This document shows, piece by piece, positions 1 to 9,968 of a stretch of 64,000 nt of DNA (positions are counted from its first letter, which is position 1; each line of letters opens with the position of its first letter). Position numbers and translations under genes: made by a program. Where the stretch lies: positions 3,100,001-3,164,000 of the forward strand of contig NZ_CP122312.1 in assembly GCF_029814175.1 (NCBI RefSeq). The letters run 5' to 3'. The notes beneath the pieces are model-generated. The model worked only from the letters and a program-made list of their open reading frames with translations, ran no database searches and was not told the origin of the DNA. The stretch comes from Halospeciosus flavus. GTDB taxonomy: Archaea > Halobacteriota > Halobacteria > Halobacteriales > Halobacteriaceae.

Positions 1-136
1 GCTGTGTGAAAATGCCCGGGTGACGGAGAACCCGGAGGCTCGACGCGAGTGCAACGAGCGTCGAGCAGGGAGCGAAGCGAACGGACGTGAGCGGAGTGAC
101 CGTGGTTCGGAGCCCGGTAGGCTGGCGTTGGGAAAA
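1..136. other. Window edge, no gene supported
   Basis: No open frame here has haloarchaeal coding character. A short inverted repeat, CCGGGT...ACCCGG at about 17-36, and a purine-rich stretch of GAGCGAAGCGAACGG type lie just downstream of the pilin gene's stop codon. This may be the 3' flank or terminator of that gene. A gene running in from the left cannot be excluded. Confidence 0.4.
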
Positions 137-712
137 TTACTTGATGGAAATCGTGGCTGAGTCGACGATGGAGTTGGAGGGCTTGTGTATGATCGTGATT
201 TCGTACTCACCATCTGGGAGTTCTGCATCAGCAGACCGTGCTTCCTGTACTACGAGTGTTTCACCGACGGTGAAGTCTGCACTCTTGTTGAAGGACTGGT
301 CTGTTGGGTACGCAATGTAAGTTGAACTGTATTTCAGGTCACCACCCTCATCATTTGGCCCCTCCTCGAAGCCAGATAAAGTCAGATCTGTATCCACATA
401 TTTGGGACCCCCATCCTTTTTCAATACGATCTTTAGATTTTTCAACTGGAGCTTGTCCCCACCTCTGTGTTCTATCTGTAGAACCTTTTCTCCATTAGCT
501 GTTCTATCATCGTCATCACCGATGAAATCTACCTTTTCATCTGCGTCTGCCACCTCCATCGTCACCTGCGGCGCCGGCTGGATCAGCTCGTCGCCGACGC
601 CCATCACGAACGCGCCGACGACGGCGGCGAGCGTGACCGTGATGGCGACCATCAGTATGACACCGACGACGGGCGATACGGCGCGGTCCGAGTCGAGTGA
701 GTCTGGTAACAT
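137..712 (-). CDS. Type IV pilin N-terminal domain protein (PilA-like)
   Basis: This 191-residue protein begins with a short basic/acidic leader followed by DRAVSPVVGVILMVAITVTLAAVVGAFV, the class III signal and hydrophobic helix typical of haloarchaeal pilins. The prepilin peptidase PibD would be expected to cut near residue 10, and the helix would then pack in the pilus core. The rest is a polar, Lys/Asp-rich beta domain that I cannot match to a subfamily. Bases about 170-530, which encode this C-terminal domain, are clearly less GC-rich than the neighbouring genes; that fits a variable or transferred surface domain. Role: adhesion or surface pilus subunit. A possible TATA element lies at about 796-812. 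Confidence 0.85.
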   Translation of the reverse strand: MLPDSLDSDRAVSPVVGVILMVAITVTLAAVVGAFVMGVGDELIQPAPQVTMEVADADEKVDFIGDDDDRTANGEKVLQIEHRGGDKLQLKNLKIVLKKDGGPKYVDTDLTLSGFEEGPNDEGGDLKYSSTYIAYPTDQSFNKSADFTVGETLVVQEARSADAELPDGEYEITIIHKPSNSIVDSATISIK

Positions 713-795
713 GCTGGGGGAGTGGCGCCCGCGTCTGCGGAGTGGGGTCGGGACTCCGAGCGCAGGTCGTGCTTGGACATGTCTATTATCCTTGG

Positions 796-812
796 ACTTA
801 TTAATTTATCTG
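796..812 (-). promoter_or_regulatory. Probable TATA region of the pilin gene
   Basis: The AT-rich run TTATTAATTTATC stands out in GC-rich surroundings about 85 bases upstream of the pilin start codon. It resembles an archaeal TATA box read on the minus strand and would leave a leader of roughly 55-60 bases. The call rests on position and composition only. Confidence 0.45.
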
Positions 813-884
813 CCTATCGCGTGCAACATACTCTACACGCACTTCTATCGAGGTCGGTCAGGTGCTGGCCCACCACCACCCGAG

Positions 885-903
885 TTGTCGTTACAAACGA
901 CAA
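885..903. promoter_or_regulatory. Perfect 8+3+8 inverted repeat, candidate operator
   Basis: TTGTCGTT-ACA-AACGACAA is a perfect palindrome with a three-base spacer, lying about 75 bases upstream of the pilin TATA region. Its size suits a dimeric HTH regulator. Which regulator binds, and whether it controls the pilin or the gene ending at 1089, cannot be read from the sequence. Confidence 0.5.
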
Positions 904-1088
904 AGAGACTGACCATAACGCTGGCGGCCGTGGTGGGGAGAATCGGACGATACTGCCGAGAACGGAGGGCGAGCGGCAGAAACTCGTGGTGTCGTCGGGC
1001 CGGCGGTCCGCGAGTCGGTCGGCGAGGAAGTCGGGAGTCGCGTCGACGACCGGCCGGTGATCGAGACGAGTCCGGCGGCCGCGTCTGC

Positions 1089-1502
1089 TCAGGCCCGCCC
1101 GAGTTGTGGGTCGGCAGCGTCGTGACTCGCCTGCCAGTCGTCGAACTTCTGGTCGACGAGGTCCTCGACGAGGCGGTCGATGTCGGTGTCGGCGGTGTAG
1201 AACTCGCCGAAGAGTCGCATCACGTCCTCGGCGACGTCGTGGGCCTCGCCGAGCGTCTCGACGAGCGCGACGTCGTGGGTCGTCGTGTCCGTTCCCTCGC
1301 CGTGGCGCAACTCGATGCGGTAGCCTCGCTCGTCGTCGGCGATGCGGGGCGGGACGCGGCCCGGCGCGAGCACCAACCAAACGTTCAGGTCGCGGTGTTC
1401 GTACTCGACGACGGCGTGGGGGTCGTACTTCCGCGCGACGTCCTCTGAGAAGTCGGGGTCGTCGCGTCGCCAGTTCGGCGGGACACGTAACTCGTCCTGC
1501 AT
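1089..1502 (-). CDS. Hypothetical haloarchaeal protein
   Basis: I do not recognise this 137-residue acidic protein. The start at MQDELRVPPNW is preferred over an ATG 23 codons upstream, because the extra leader has low-complexity composition. The sequence predicts a soluble mixed alpha/beta protein (VVEYEHRDLNVWLVL, then YRIELRHGEG, then a helical C-terminus with FGEFYTADTDID). No signal peptide, membrane segment or catalytic motif is visible. The acidic composition and high third-position GC support real coding. It stands alone between the pilin gene and a divergently transcribed small membrane protein gene. Confidence 0.7.
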   Translation of the reverse strand: MQDELRVPPNWRRDDPDFSEDVARKYDPHAVVEYEHRDLNVWLVLAPGRVPPRIADDERGYRIELRHGEGTDTTTHDVALVETLGEAHDVAEDVMRLFGEFYTADTDIDRLVEDLVDQKFDDWQASHDAADPQLGRA

Positions 1503-1815
1503 GTCCGATGCTTCCGCCGGACGGTACAAACCGCTCACGGCCGGCGTGTCCGAGACCGCCGGCCGCGCCACCGGTGGACGTCCGCCCGCCGTCCGCTACT
1601 CGTCCGCCAATCGTCTGCTCCGTGGCCGACGCCGAAGCGACGAACGCCGACTGAAGCGAAGCCACGAGAGTGGTCGATAAAACGTATCGAGCGCTTTCGG
1701 CGTGTTTTGAAACGTCTGTAGGGATAGCCTACCGTGCGTGAAACGTGGTGAAAACGAGACGAGGGTCGCACCGTTATATGGCGGGTGCCCACGTAGGCAG
1801 AGACAGGTCCGTACC
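1503..1815. other. Divergent intergenic region with TATA motif
   Basis: This holds the promoters of the minus-strand gene ending at 1502 and the plus-strand gene starting at 1816. A TTATAT element at about 1773-1778 lies some 40 bases before the plus-strand ATG and is the best TATA candidate. The open frames crossing this stretch have shadow-like composition. I see nothing else. Confidence 0.45.
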
Positions 1816-2076
1816 ATGTCCAGTCCCTCCACTTCAACCACCTTCTCTTCCCGCGTCGAGTCCGTCAGACAACACGCGCCGTCCGTCCCGCTCACCGCCC
1901 TCCGACGGTCGATTCAGGCGGTCGCCTTCTGGACGGGCGTCGCGCTCCCCTTCCTCTACGTTCCGCTGGCGCTCGCCGGACTCCACTCTCCGTCGGCGGT
2001 CGTTGCCTGTCTCTCCCTGGTCGCCCTGCACGCCGTCACGCTCTTCGTCGGTCGGAACCACCACGCCGGCGATTGA
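1816..2076 (+). CDS. Small membrane protein, unknown function
   Basis: This 86-residue protein starts at ATG 1816; an upstream ATG at 1738 would put the TATA element inside the coding region. It has a Ser/Thr-rich, basic N-terminus, then two hydrophobic segments (VAFWTGVALPFLYVPLALAGL and AVVACLSLVALHAVTLFVG) joined by a short turn, which suggests a two-helix membrane protein. The family is not recognised. The stop codon lies within a few bases of the right end of the downstream IS200/IS605 element, so the last residues could have been set by that insertion. Confidence 0.65.
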   Translation: MSSPSTSTTFSSRVESVRQHAPSVPLTALRRSIQAVAFWTGVALPFLYVPLALAGLHSPSAVVACLSLVALHAVTLFVGRNHHAGD

Positions 2077-2079
2077 TAT

Positions 2080-3775
<1,696 letters not shown>

Positions 3776-3880
3776 CTATGCATACTATCACGATCTGACG
3801 GCTTAAAGATTGGGTTGGAACCCCGTCTATGCCACCGTCAGCGGTTGAATACTGTTGGTCGGCTTCATCCCCGCCCTGAA
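3776..3880 (-). other. tnpA upstream region and inner half of the IS200/IS605 left end
   Basis: These 105 bases lie between tnpA and the ISH3-like element. They end in CGCCCTGAA, half of the rebuilt palindrome described for the nested insertion. A moderately AT-rich stretch (about 3790-3815, GGCTTAAAGATTGGG) may be the tnpA promoter. No gene is present. Confidence 0.5.
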
Positions 3881-5236
3881 CAGTAGTTGCCGAACCTAGC
3901 TGAGACTCATCTTGATTCAGTTCCATTCTTCGGTATGGTCGAGACAACTGAGGCAAAACAAGTCTCTCGTGCTGCTTCGACACTCTTGTTCCCGGAACTG
4001 GAGTTTGATGTGAAACCATGCGGCAAGTACACGAGAGAGGATTTTCTCGAAATCCTCTCTCGTATCGCCTTCGACCAGGAATTCGCCAATACGGGCGGGA
4101 AGACACTTCAGTTGGATCGTAACGAGCAGGTAGACATCACGTCCACTGCTCGGAACTCACTCGCTAAATCGGTGCTCTACCACTTGCGAAATCTCTCGAT
4201 GGACGCCATCAACGCACAGTTCGATGGCGTCCGAGACCGCCTATTCGAAGTCCTTCGATCACAACGGCGACTTCCCGCTCATGTCGACGTTGCCATCGAC
4301 CTCCACGAATGGCGGTTCTACGGTTCAGCTGACACCGACCACGTGATAACGACGTATCCTGACTTGGGAACGAACAGAGCGTTTTGCTTTGCAACGCTCT
4401 GTATCGTTGCGCCACGCACTCGGTTCACTCTCGCTGTACTGCCGATGGACGCGAACGGCTTTCGCGCCAAGCGCGAAGCCGTTCGCTCCTTGATCGAAAC
4501 TGCACGAGAGTACGTCTCGATTCGACACGTCTACCTTGATCGTGGCTTCTACCAAGTCCACGTCGTCGCAGAGTTAGAGGAGCTGGTATTGATTACATCG
4601 TCCGTGCACGCCCGAGTAGTGGAATGAAAGACCGTCTCAGCGCCGGTGCTGAGACGGTCGTCGATGCATACACGATGCAGCGAAACCGCAAACCCACAGC
4701 GTCGGTAGATGTCACGGTTTTCGCGGTTCCGCACCGTTCGAACGACGACGAGCACGTCTGGTTCGTGACGAGTTTGGACGTCGATGCTACAACAGCCAAA
4801 GCGTACGCGGCGGCGTTCCGCCGCCGCTGGGGGATAGAAACATCATATCGGCAGATCGGTGACTTCCTTCCGAGAACGTCGTCGCCGACGTTCTCGGTGC
4901 GGTTGTTCTACTTTCTGTTCGCCGTTTCGCTGTACAATTTGTGGATCCTCGCAAACATCCTTGTCAGTGGTAAGCACCAACCAGAGAAACCACCAATCTC
5001 GACGCCGATCTTTCAACGACTCATCTTGACAGACCACGGCTAAGCGAGCTGTTCAGTTTGACCGGGAAACCGGTTAGTGAGGGTTCTCTGGAGAGGTATC
5101 GCTCGGGAACGCCGTCGAAGCGGCGTTCCCTCGCTTGCTCCGAGCCTTACTGCGTGGAGAAAAGTCCCACTCGCTGCGATTCTGAAGTAAACACTGGCGT
5201 GATTGCTTCGATGAGAATCTGATTCGGCAACTACTG
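3881..5236 (+). mobile_element. ISH3-like insertion sequence with terminal repeats and 4-bp target duplication
   Basis: The ends are CAGTAGTTGCCGAA at 3881-3894 and its exact reverse complement at 5223-5236. TGAA is duplicated immediately outside both ends (3877-3880 and 5237-5240). The 1356-bp length and single transposase gene fit the ISH3 family of haloarchaeal DDE elements. The intact ends and duplication indicate a recent insertion, although its transposase is frameshifted. The transposase gene holds an unusual number of perfect stem-loops (see findings). Confidence 0.85.
3935..5043 (+). pseudogene. ISH3-family DDE transposase, frameshifted
   Basis: The N-terminal part (to 4627) contains DLHEWRFYG and VYLDRGFYQ, which carry two acidic catalytic residues of an IS4-like DDE fold. 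The C-terminal part, from about 4587 in another frame, continues GIDYIVRARPSSGMK and includes RRRWGIETSYRQ with the catalytic Glu. One missing base in CTG(G)GTATT at about 4583-4587 explains the break. Corrected, the protein is about 369 residues, normal for ISH3. I start at ATG 3935; a TTG at 3887 lies only 6 bases inside the element end. Programmed frameshifting is not known for this family, so disruption or read error is likelier. Confidence 0.8.
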
Positions 5237-5308
5237 TGAAGGGCGAGGCTTTCGCCTCGAATTTTCCGTAACGACAACGGTTTGCCCGACAGGTCCCCAT
5301 CCCGGGGT

Positions 5309-6274
5309 ATGGACGTCGTCTCACTCGGACGCACGGGGACGAAAGTGAGCGAAGTCGCCTTCGGGACGTGGCGCTTCGGCCGCGAGAACGACGAGGGCGA
5401 GATCGAGATCGGCAAGGAGCGGGCCCACGAGTTACTCGACGCCTACGCCGAGACCGGCGGCCGGTTCGTCGACACCGCAGACATGTACGGCGACGGCCGC
5501 GCCGAGGCCTACGTCGGCGAGTGGCTGGCCGAGCGCGACCGCGACGACTTCGTGCTCGCCTCGAAGGTGTACTGGCCGACCCGCAGCGACGACCCGAACG
5601 GCCGCGGCCTCGGGCGCAAGCACCTCCGTCGGAGCATCGACGAGATGCTCGGTCGCCTCGGCACCGACTACCTCGACCTCCTCTACATCCACCGCTGGGA
5701 CGACGAGACACCGGTCGAAGAGTTCATGCGGACGCTGAACGGCTTCGTCGAGGACGGCAAAGTCCACTACCTCGGCGCCTCCACCTTCGAGCCGAACGCC
5801 TGGAAGGTCGCGAAAGCGAACGAGATCGCCGCCCGCGAGGGGTACGAACCGTTCACGGTCACCCAACCCCGCTACAACGCGGTCAACCGCGAAGTGGAGG
5901 GGAACTACCTCGCGATGTGTCGAGACTACGACCTCGGCGTCGTCCCGTGGTCTCCGCTCGCCGGTGGCTTCCTCACCGGGAAGTACACCCGCGGCGAAGA
6001 ACCGCCCGAGGGAACGCGGGGCGCGACCGACCAGCAGTTCGTCGACTCCTACCTCACCGAGGCGAACTTCGACGTGCTGGAGGTCGTCGAGGACGTCGCC
6101 GAAGAAGTCGGCGCCACGCCCGCCCAGGTGAGTCTCGCGTGGCTTCTCCACCACGAGCAGGTGACCGCACCCATCGTCGGCGCCCGCACACCCGACCAAC
6201 TCCGCGAGACGCTCGCGGCGACCGACCTCACCATCTCCGAAGAGCAGTTCCAGCGGATCGCCGCCGCGAAGTAG
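5309..6274 (+). CDS. Aldo/keto reductase
   Basis: This 321-residue TIM-barrel oxidoreductase probably reduces aldehydes or ketones with NADPH in the cytoplasm. The catalytic tetrad is visible: Asp and Tyr in FVDTADMYGDGRAE, Lys in ASKVYW and His in YIHRWD. The later SPLAGGFLTGKY and IVGARTPDQL segments are the cofactor-binding part typical of the YajO/Tas-like bacterial and archaeal branch. The ATG at 5309 directly precedes MDVVSLGRTGTKVSEVAFG, the usual family start. The physiological substrate is unknown. It lies 70 bases from the nested insertion, whose arrival may have changed its promoter. Confidence 0.9.
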   Translation: MDVVSLGRTGTKVSEVAFGTWRFGRENDEGEIEIGKERAHELLDAYAETGGRFVDTADMYGDGRAEAYVGEWLAERDRDDFVLASKVYWPTRSDDPNGRGLGRKHLRRSIDEMLGRLGTDYLDLLYIHRWDDETPVEEFMRTLNGFVEDGKVHYLGASTFEPNAWKVAKANEIAAREGYEPFTVTQPRYNAVNREVEGNYLAMCRDYDLGVVPWSPLAGGFLTGKYTRGEEPPEGTRGATDQQFVDSYLTEANFDVLEVVEDVAEEVGATPAQVSLAWLLHHEQVTAPIVGARTPDQLRETLAATDLTISEEQFQRIAAAK

Positions 6275-6283
6275 CCTCCTGGT

Positions 6284-6778
6284 TCAGGCCTCGTAGACGT
6301 TCTCCGTGTACGATTCGCCCCCGATGGTCGTCTCTCCTTCGTCGACCCGTTCGAGTCCGAGCGAGCGGTAGAACTCGTTGCCGGGCGTGTTCTCCGCGAG
6401 TACCATCGCCCGCACCCGCTCGGCACCGCGGTCGACCAGCGCCTCGCGACCCTCCTCGAACAGCGTAGTCCCGACCTCCGCCTCGCGGTGCTCGGGGTGG
6501 ACGTAGATGCGGAGGACGTGACCGACGTCGCCGTCGAGGAGTCCGTGGACGAATCCGACGACCGAACGGCCCTGGCTCGACTCCTCGCGTTCGGCGACGA
6601 GCAGGACGGTCCGGCCGTCGTCGACCGCCTCGTGGAGTCCGTCGGGTGCGTACCACTCGTCGACGCCCTCGTCGGCCCGCTCGCGACTCAGGATCGCCGG
6701 GTAGTCGATCTCCCACGACGCCTCGACGACGTCCCGGATCGCGTCCACGTCGCTCTCGTCCGCGGCTCTCACACGCAT
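6284..6778 (-). CDS. GNAT family N-acetyltransferase
   Basis: This 164-residue acetyl-CoA-dependent acyltransferase opens with MRVRAADESDVDAIRDVVEASW. The core has the beta-bulge strand VLRIYVHPEHREAEVGTTLFEEG, which is the acetyl-CoA pyrophosphate-binding motif A, followed by AMVLAENTPGNEFYRSLGLE, the typical C-terminal motif B. The substrate cannot be deduced. It converges on the aldo/keto reductase gene with only 9 bases between their stop codons. Confidence 0.85.
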   Translation of the reverse strand: MRVRAADESDVDAIRDVVEASWEIDYPAILSRERADEGVDEWYAPDGLHEAVDDGRTVLLVAEREESSQGRSVVGFVHGLLDGDVGHVLRIYVHPEHREAEVGTTLFEEGREALVDRGAERVRAMVLAENTPGNEFYRSLGLERVDEGETTIGGESYTENVYEA

Positions 6779-6867
6779 ATAATGTGCTACGACACCACTG
6801 CACAAAGAATCTCGCCCCGGCCGCCGACGGCACCGCCGCCTACGACGCCGCCGACGACGCCGCCGAC

Positions 6868-7791
6868 TCAGTCGTTCGTGGCGACGGCCGCGCGGAACTT
6901 CTCGACCTCGTCGGCGAGGGCACGACGCTTGAGCAGGCAGAAGCCGACGAAGATGACGAAGAAGCCGACGGCCGTCCGGGCGTCGATGACTTCCCCGAGG
7001 AACAGCCACCCCGAGAGCGCGGCGAACATCGGCGCGACGTACGACACCATGTTGATCTCGATGGGGCCGAGTCGCTCTAGGAGCGTGAAGTAGATGAGGA
7101 AGCCGGCCGCACTGGAGAGCACCGAGAGGTAGACGAGCGCCGCCACCGCGGGGACGGTGAGTTCGGCGGTCTGTGGCTCTCCGAGTCCGAGACTCACGAC
7201 GTGCATGAGGAGCGCGCCGCCGATCATCGACCACCCCTCCATCGTCTCGTGGGGGAGGTCGGTGTCGAGGCGCTGGGTGAGCACGCTCCCGAAGGCGAAA
7301 CAGAGGACGGCCCCGAAGACGAGGAGTTCGCCGACCGTGTTGCCGCCGAGGAGGTTCGCGGGGTCGGGGTTCGCGAGGACGACGACCCCCGCGAGTCCGA
7401 GGAGCATCCCGAGGATACCGAGCGGCGAGAGGCGATCGCTGGGCAGGAGGACGCGCGAGAACCCGGAGGTGAGGACCGGACTGAGGCTCACGACGACGGC
7501 CGCGGCGGCGCTCGTGGTGAACTGCTCGCCGACGAAGAGGAAGGCGTGGTAGCCCGCGATGAGGAACACCGAGCCGACGCCGACGAGGAGCCACTCGTCG
7601 CGGCCCTCGGGCTTCCAGTGGTCGGTCGAGTAGAGGACGTACGCGAGCATCACGACCGCCGCGAGGTCGTAGCGGACGGCCGCGAAGAACACGGGCGGGA
7701 AGTACGCCAGACCTGCCTTGATGGCCATGAACGCCGACCCCCACACCGCGGCGAGGACGACGAACAGGCCGAAGTTTCGATACGTAGACAC
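6868..7791 (-). CDS. EamA/DMT family transporter
   Basis: This 307-residue integral membrane protein has about ten hydrophobic helices in two EamA repeats. The first opens with VLAAVWGSAFMAIKAGLAYFPP, the classic DMT start; the second runs from about residue 155 to 290. Family members export amino acids, nucleobases or other small metabolites, often as drug/metabolite exporters. No substrate-specific feature is visible. It is followed at a short distance by a CBS-domain protein gene on the opposite side of its start, transcribed the same way. Confidence 0.9.
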   Translation of the reverse strand: MSTYRNFGLFVVLAAVWGSAFMAIKAGLAYFPPVFFAAVRYDLAAVVMLAYVLYSTDHWKPEGRDEWLLVGVGSVFLIAGYHAFLFVGEQFTTSAAAAVVVSLSPVLTSGFSRVLLPSDRLSPLGILGMLLGLAGVVVLANPDPANLLGGNTVGELLVFGAVLCFAFGSVLTQRLDTDLPHETMEGWSMIGGALLMHVVSLGLGEPQTAELTVPAVAALVYLSVLSSAAGFLIYFTLLERLGPIEINMVSYVAPMFAALSGWLFLGEVIDARTAVGFFVIFVGFCLLKRRALADEVEKFRAAVATND

Positions 7792-7824
7792 GCCCGACGA
7801 CTCGGTGCCGGCGGAGGGTTAAGC

Positions 7825-8364
7825 TTACGGACCCCGTCGCTCCTCTCGGATGGCCAGCAGGACGTCCTGGCGGGTGACGATGCCCACGAGTTGGCCGTCT
7901 TCGACGACGGGGACGCGGTTGACGTCGCGTTCGTCGGCCGCGAGGACGTCGAGGACGTCGTCGAGGCTGGCGTCGGGTGTGACCGTCAGGACGTCCTCGG
8001 TCATGATCTCGCGCACCGGCCGGCCGGCGTGCTTCGCGAGGTCGAGTTCGGTGTCGAGTTCGTCCCACGAGAGGTCGATGGCGTACTCGACGGTCTCGAG
8101 GAAGGGCGGGAGTCCGACCGGGATCCAGAGCGTGCGGTCGCTCGGTTGGAAGATCTCGACGAGGTCACGCTGGGTGACGACGCCGACGAGTTCGCCGCGG
8201 GCGCGGTAGCCGCCCGACGTCTCGGTCTCCGTCTCGGGTTCCTCGACGACGGGGAAGCCCGTGAAGTGCGCCTGCGCGAGCCGCGTGAGGACGTGGCTCA
8301 CCTCGTCGTCGGGGTTCACCGTCTCCACGTCCGTCGTCATCAGGTCCTTCGCCTGCAACTCCAT
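7825..8364 (-). CDS. CBS-pair domain protein
   Basis: This 179-residue protein consists of two CBS motifs: the first in AKDLMTTDVETVNPDDEVSHVL...GVVTQRDLVE (about residues 5-85), the second in VREIMTEDVLTVTPDASLDDVLDVL...LVGIVTRQDVLLAI (about 115-175). Stand-alone CBS pairs bind adenosyl ligands such as AMP, ATP or SAM and act as energy sensors. The segment between them has an extra insertion (RTLWIPVGLPPFLETVEYAIDLSWDE). The partner protein is unknown. The start ATG at 8364 is preferred because the protein opens exactly at the domain start. Confidence 0.88.
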   Translation of the reverse strand: MELQAKDLMTTDVETVNPDDEVSHVLTRLAQAHFTGFPVVEEPETETETSGGYRARGELVGVVTQRDLVEIFQPSDRTLWIPVGLPPFLETVEYAIDLSWDELDTELDLAKHAGRPVREIMTEDVLTVTPDASLDDVLDVLAADERDVNRVPVVEDGQLVGIVTRQDVLLAIREERRGP

Positions 8365-8414
8365 ACCGGGACGTCGCCGGGCAGGGAGTAAAAGGTGCGG
8401 GCGTCCGCGACCGC

Positions 8415-9968
8415 TCAGTCCTCCAGGTGACAGGCCGCGGGCCGCTCGGCGTCGCGGTCGAGGTCGGGCGACGCGCGCTCGCAGACGCTCTCGAAGCGCT
8501 CGCGGAGCGTCTCGACGGCCGACTCCTCGTCGCCGTCGGCGAGAGACCGGACGGCCTCGTCGACGGCCGCGCGGTCGTCCCCGTCGAGGTCGTGGTCGAA
8601 GAACTCCTCGCGGACGTAGCGGACGAGTGCCTCCGTCTCCTCGACGTCGGGGTAGGCGTCGGCGGCCTCTTCGCGGAGGTAGTCGAGCGGGAGCGGTTCG
8701 CCGAGTCCCTCGACGCGCTCGCGGAAGTCCATCACTTCCCGGTAGGCCGCCTGCGAGAGGTCGACGTCGTCGGGTGCGATGACCTTCGGACAGCGCGTGC
8801 GGAAGCGACACCCGGACGGCGGGTTCTTCGGCGAGGGGACGTCGCCCTCCAGCGTGTGGACCTCCCGGTCCCGCTCGGCGACGTCGGCCCGCGGGACCGA
8901 CTCCAGGAGCGCCTGCGTGTAGGGGTGTCGCGGGTCCTCGAAGAGAGCGTCCGTCTCGGCGACCTCGACGATTTCGCCGAGGTACATGACCGCGACGCGG
9001 TCGCAGACGTGCCGGACGACCGAGAGGTCGTGGGCGATGAACAGGTAGGTCAGCCCGTACTCCTCCTGGAGGTCGTCGAGGAGGTTGAGGATCTGGGCCT
9101 GGACACTCACGTCGAGCGCGGAGACCGGTTCGTCGAGGACGACGAAGTCGGGTTCGACGGCGAGTGCACGGGCGATACCGACGCGCTGGCGCTGCCCCCC
9201 GGAGAACTCGTGGGGGTAGCGGTCGTACTGGTCGGCCGAGAGTCCGACCCTGTCCAGCAACTCCTCGACGCGTTCGCGTCGGAGTTCTCGCCGGGATCGC
9301 TCGACGGACAACCGGACGTGGACCGTCCCGTCGCGGACCTCGACTCCGGTGTCGACGTCCTCCTCGACGTCGACGGTGACGTCCTCGGCGGCGAGTTCAC
9401 CGCGGTCCTCCTCGGGACCGCGGACCGTCACGTGGACCGTGGCGGTGCCGTCTCTCGCCTCCACGACCGTGTCGAGGTCGTCGGCCGCGTCGACCGTGAC
9501 GCTCCCCGGCGGGAGGTTCTCGGTCTGGACGTCCGTCACGACGTTCACGTCGGGGTCCGACGCGGGCAGGTCGTGGACCTTCAGCGGTTCGGCGATGGAC
9601 TCGCCGATGGTCATCCGCGGGTTCAGACTGGAGAAGGGGTCCTGGAAGACGATGCCCGCGCGCTTGCGGAACGCCTTCGTCTCGGCCTTCCCGCGCCCGG
9701 AGACGGGTTCGCCGTCGAAGCGGACCGTCCCGCCGGTCGGTTCGCGGAGGTCGAGGAGCGTCTCGCCGGTCGTCGACTTCCCACAACCAGACTCGCCGAC
9801 GAGTCCCAGCGTCTCGCCCTCTTCGACCTCGAAGGAGATGCCGTCGACGGCGTGGACGGCGGTCTGTTCGCGACGCAGAAGGGTGTCGAGCAGCGAGTCC
9901 TGTTCGTAGTAGTACTTCTCGAGGTCCTCGACTTCGACGAGCGAGCGTCCGCGTTCGGCGTCACTCAT
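8415..9968 (-). CDS. dppF: Dipeptide/oligopeptide ABC transporter ATP-binding protein (DppF type) with large insertion
   Basis: This ATPase energises the peptide importer encoded upstream. It has Walker [10 protein letters not shown] (about 58-66), Q-loop [10 protein letters not shown] (about 108-117), signature FSGGQRQ (255-261), Walker B VVLDEP (276-281) and the C-terminal oligopeptide domain with CRFRTRCP. It is 517 residues against about 320-400 for typical family members. About 88 extra residues (137-224) sit between Q-loop and signature and contain two similar 27-residue units, and the C-terminal domain also carries an acidic extension. Its ATG overlaps the end of dppD by 8 bases. Confidence 0.9.
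   Translation of the reverse strand: MSDAERGRSLVEVEDLEKYYYEQDSLLDTLLRREQTAVHAVDGISFEVEEGETLGLVGESGCGKSTTGETLLDLREPTGGTVRFDGEPVSGRGKAETKAFRKRAGIVFQDPFSSLNPRMTIGESIAEPLKVHDLPASDPDVNVVTDVQTENLPPGSVTVDAADDLDTVVEARDGTATVHVTVRGPEEDRGELAAEDVTVDVEEDVDTGVEVRDGTVHVRLSVERSRRELRRERVEELLDRVGLSADQYDRYPHEFSGGQRQRVGIARALAVEPDFVVLDEPVSALDVSVQAQILNLLDDLQEEYGLTYLFIAHDLSVVRHVCDRVAVMYLGEIVEVAETDALFEDPRHPYTQALLESVPRADVAERDREVHTLEGDVPSPKNPPSGCRFRTRCPKVIAPDDVDLSQAAYREVMDFRERVEGLGEPLPLDYLREEAADAYPDVEETEALVRYVREEFFDHDLDGDDRAAVDEAVRSLADGDEESAVETLRERFESVCERASPDLDRDAERPAACHLED

Larger units (their letters stand above)
713..1088. other. Intergenic region with pilin promoter, otherwise empty
   Basis: No coding frame here looks real; the long frames are Arg-rich shadows. 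The AT-rich stretch around 785-815 is the probable pilin promoter (read on the minus strand). A perfect inverted repeat lies at 885-903. The remainder shows no recognisable feature. Confidence 0.5.

Noticed and set aside
402..1448. A 348-codon plus-strand frame across the pilin gene and the intergenic region
   Set aside because: It crosses the pilin gene antisense and the promoter, has mixed composition and no domain.
4583..4627. Programmed ribosomal frameshift in the ISH3-like transposase
   Set aside because: No slippery heptamer is visible at the break, and ISH3-family transposases are normally made from a single frame.
3871..5247. A longer 23-base imperfect terminal repeat (CGCCCTGAACAGTAG... 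and its partner) as the true element end
   Set aside because: The outer CGCCC/GGGCG match is better explained as the palindromic target site: it lies outside a 4-bp TGAA duplication that directly flanks the perfect CAGTAGTTGCCGAA ends.
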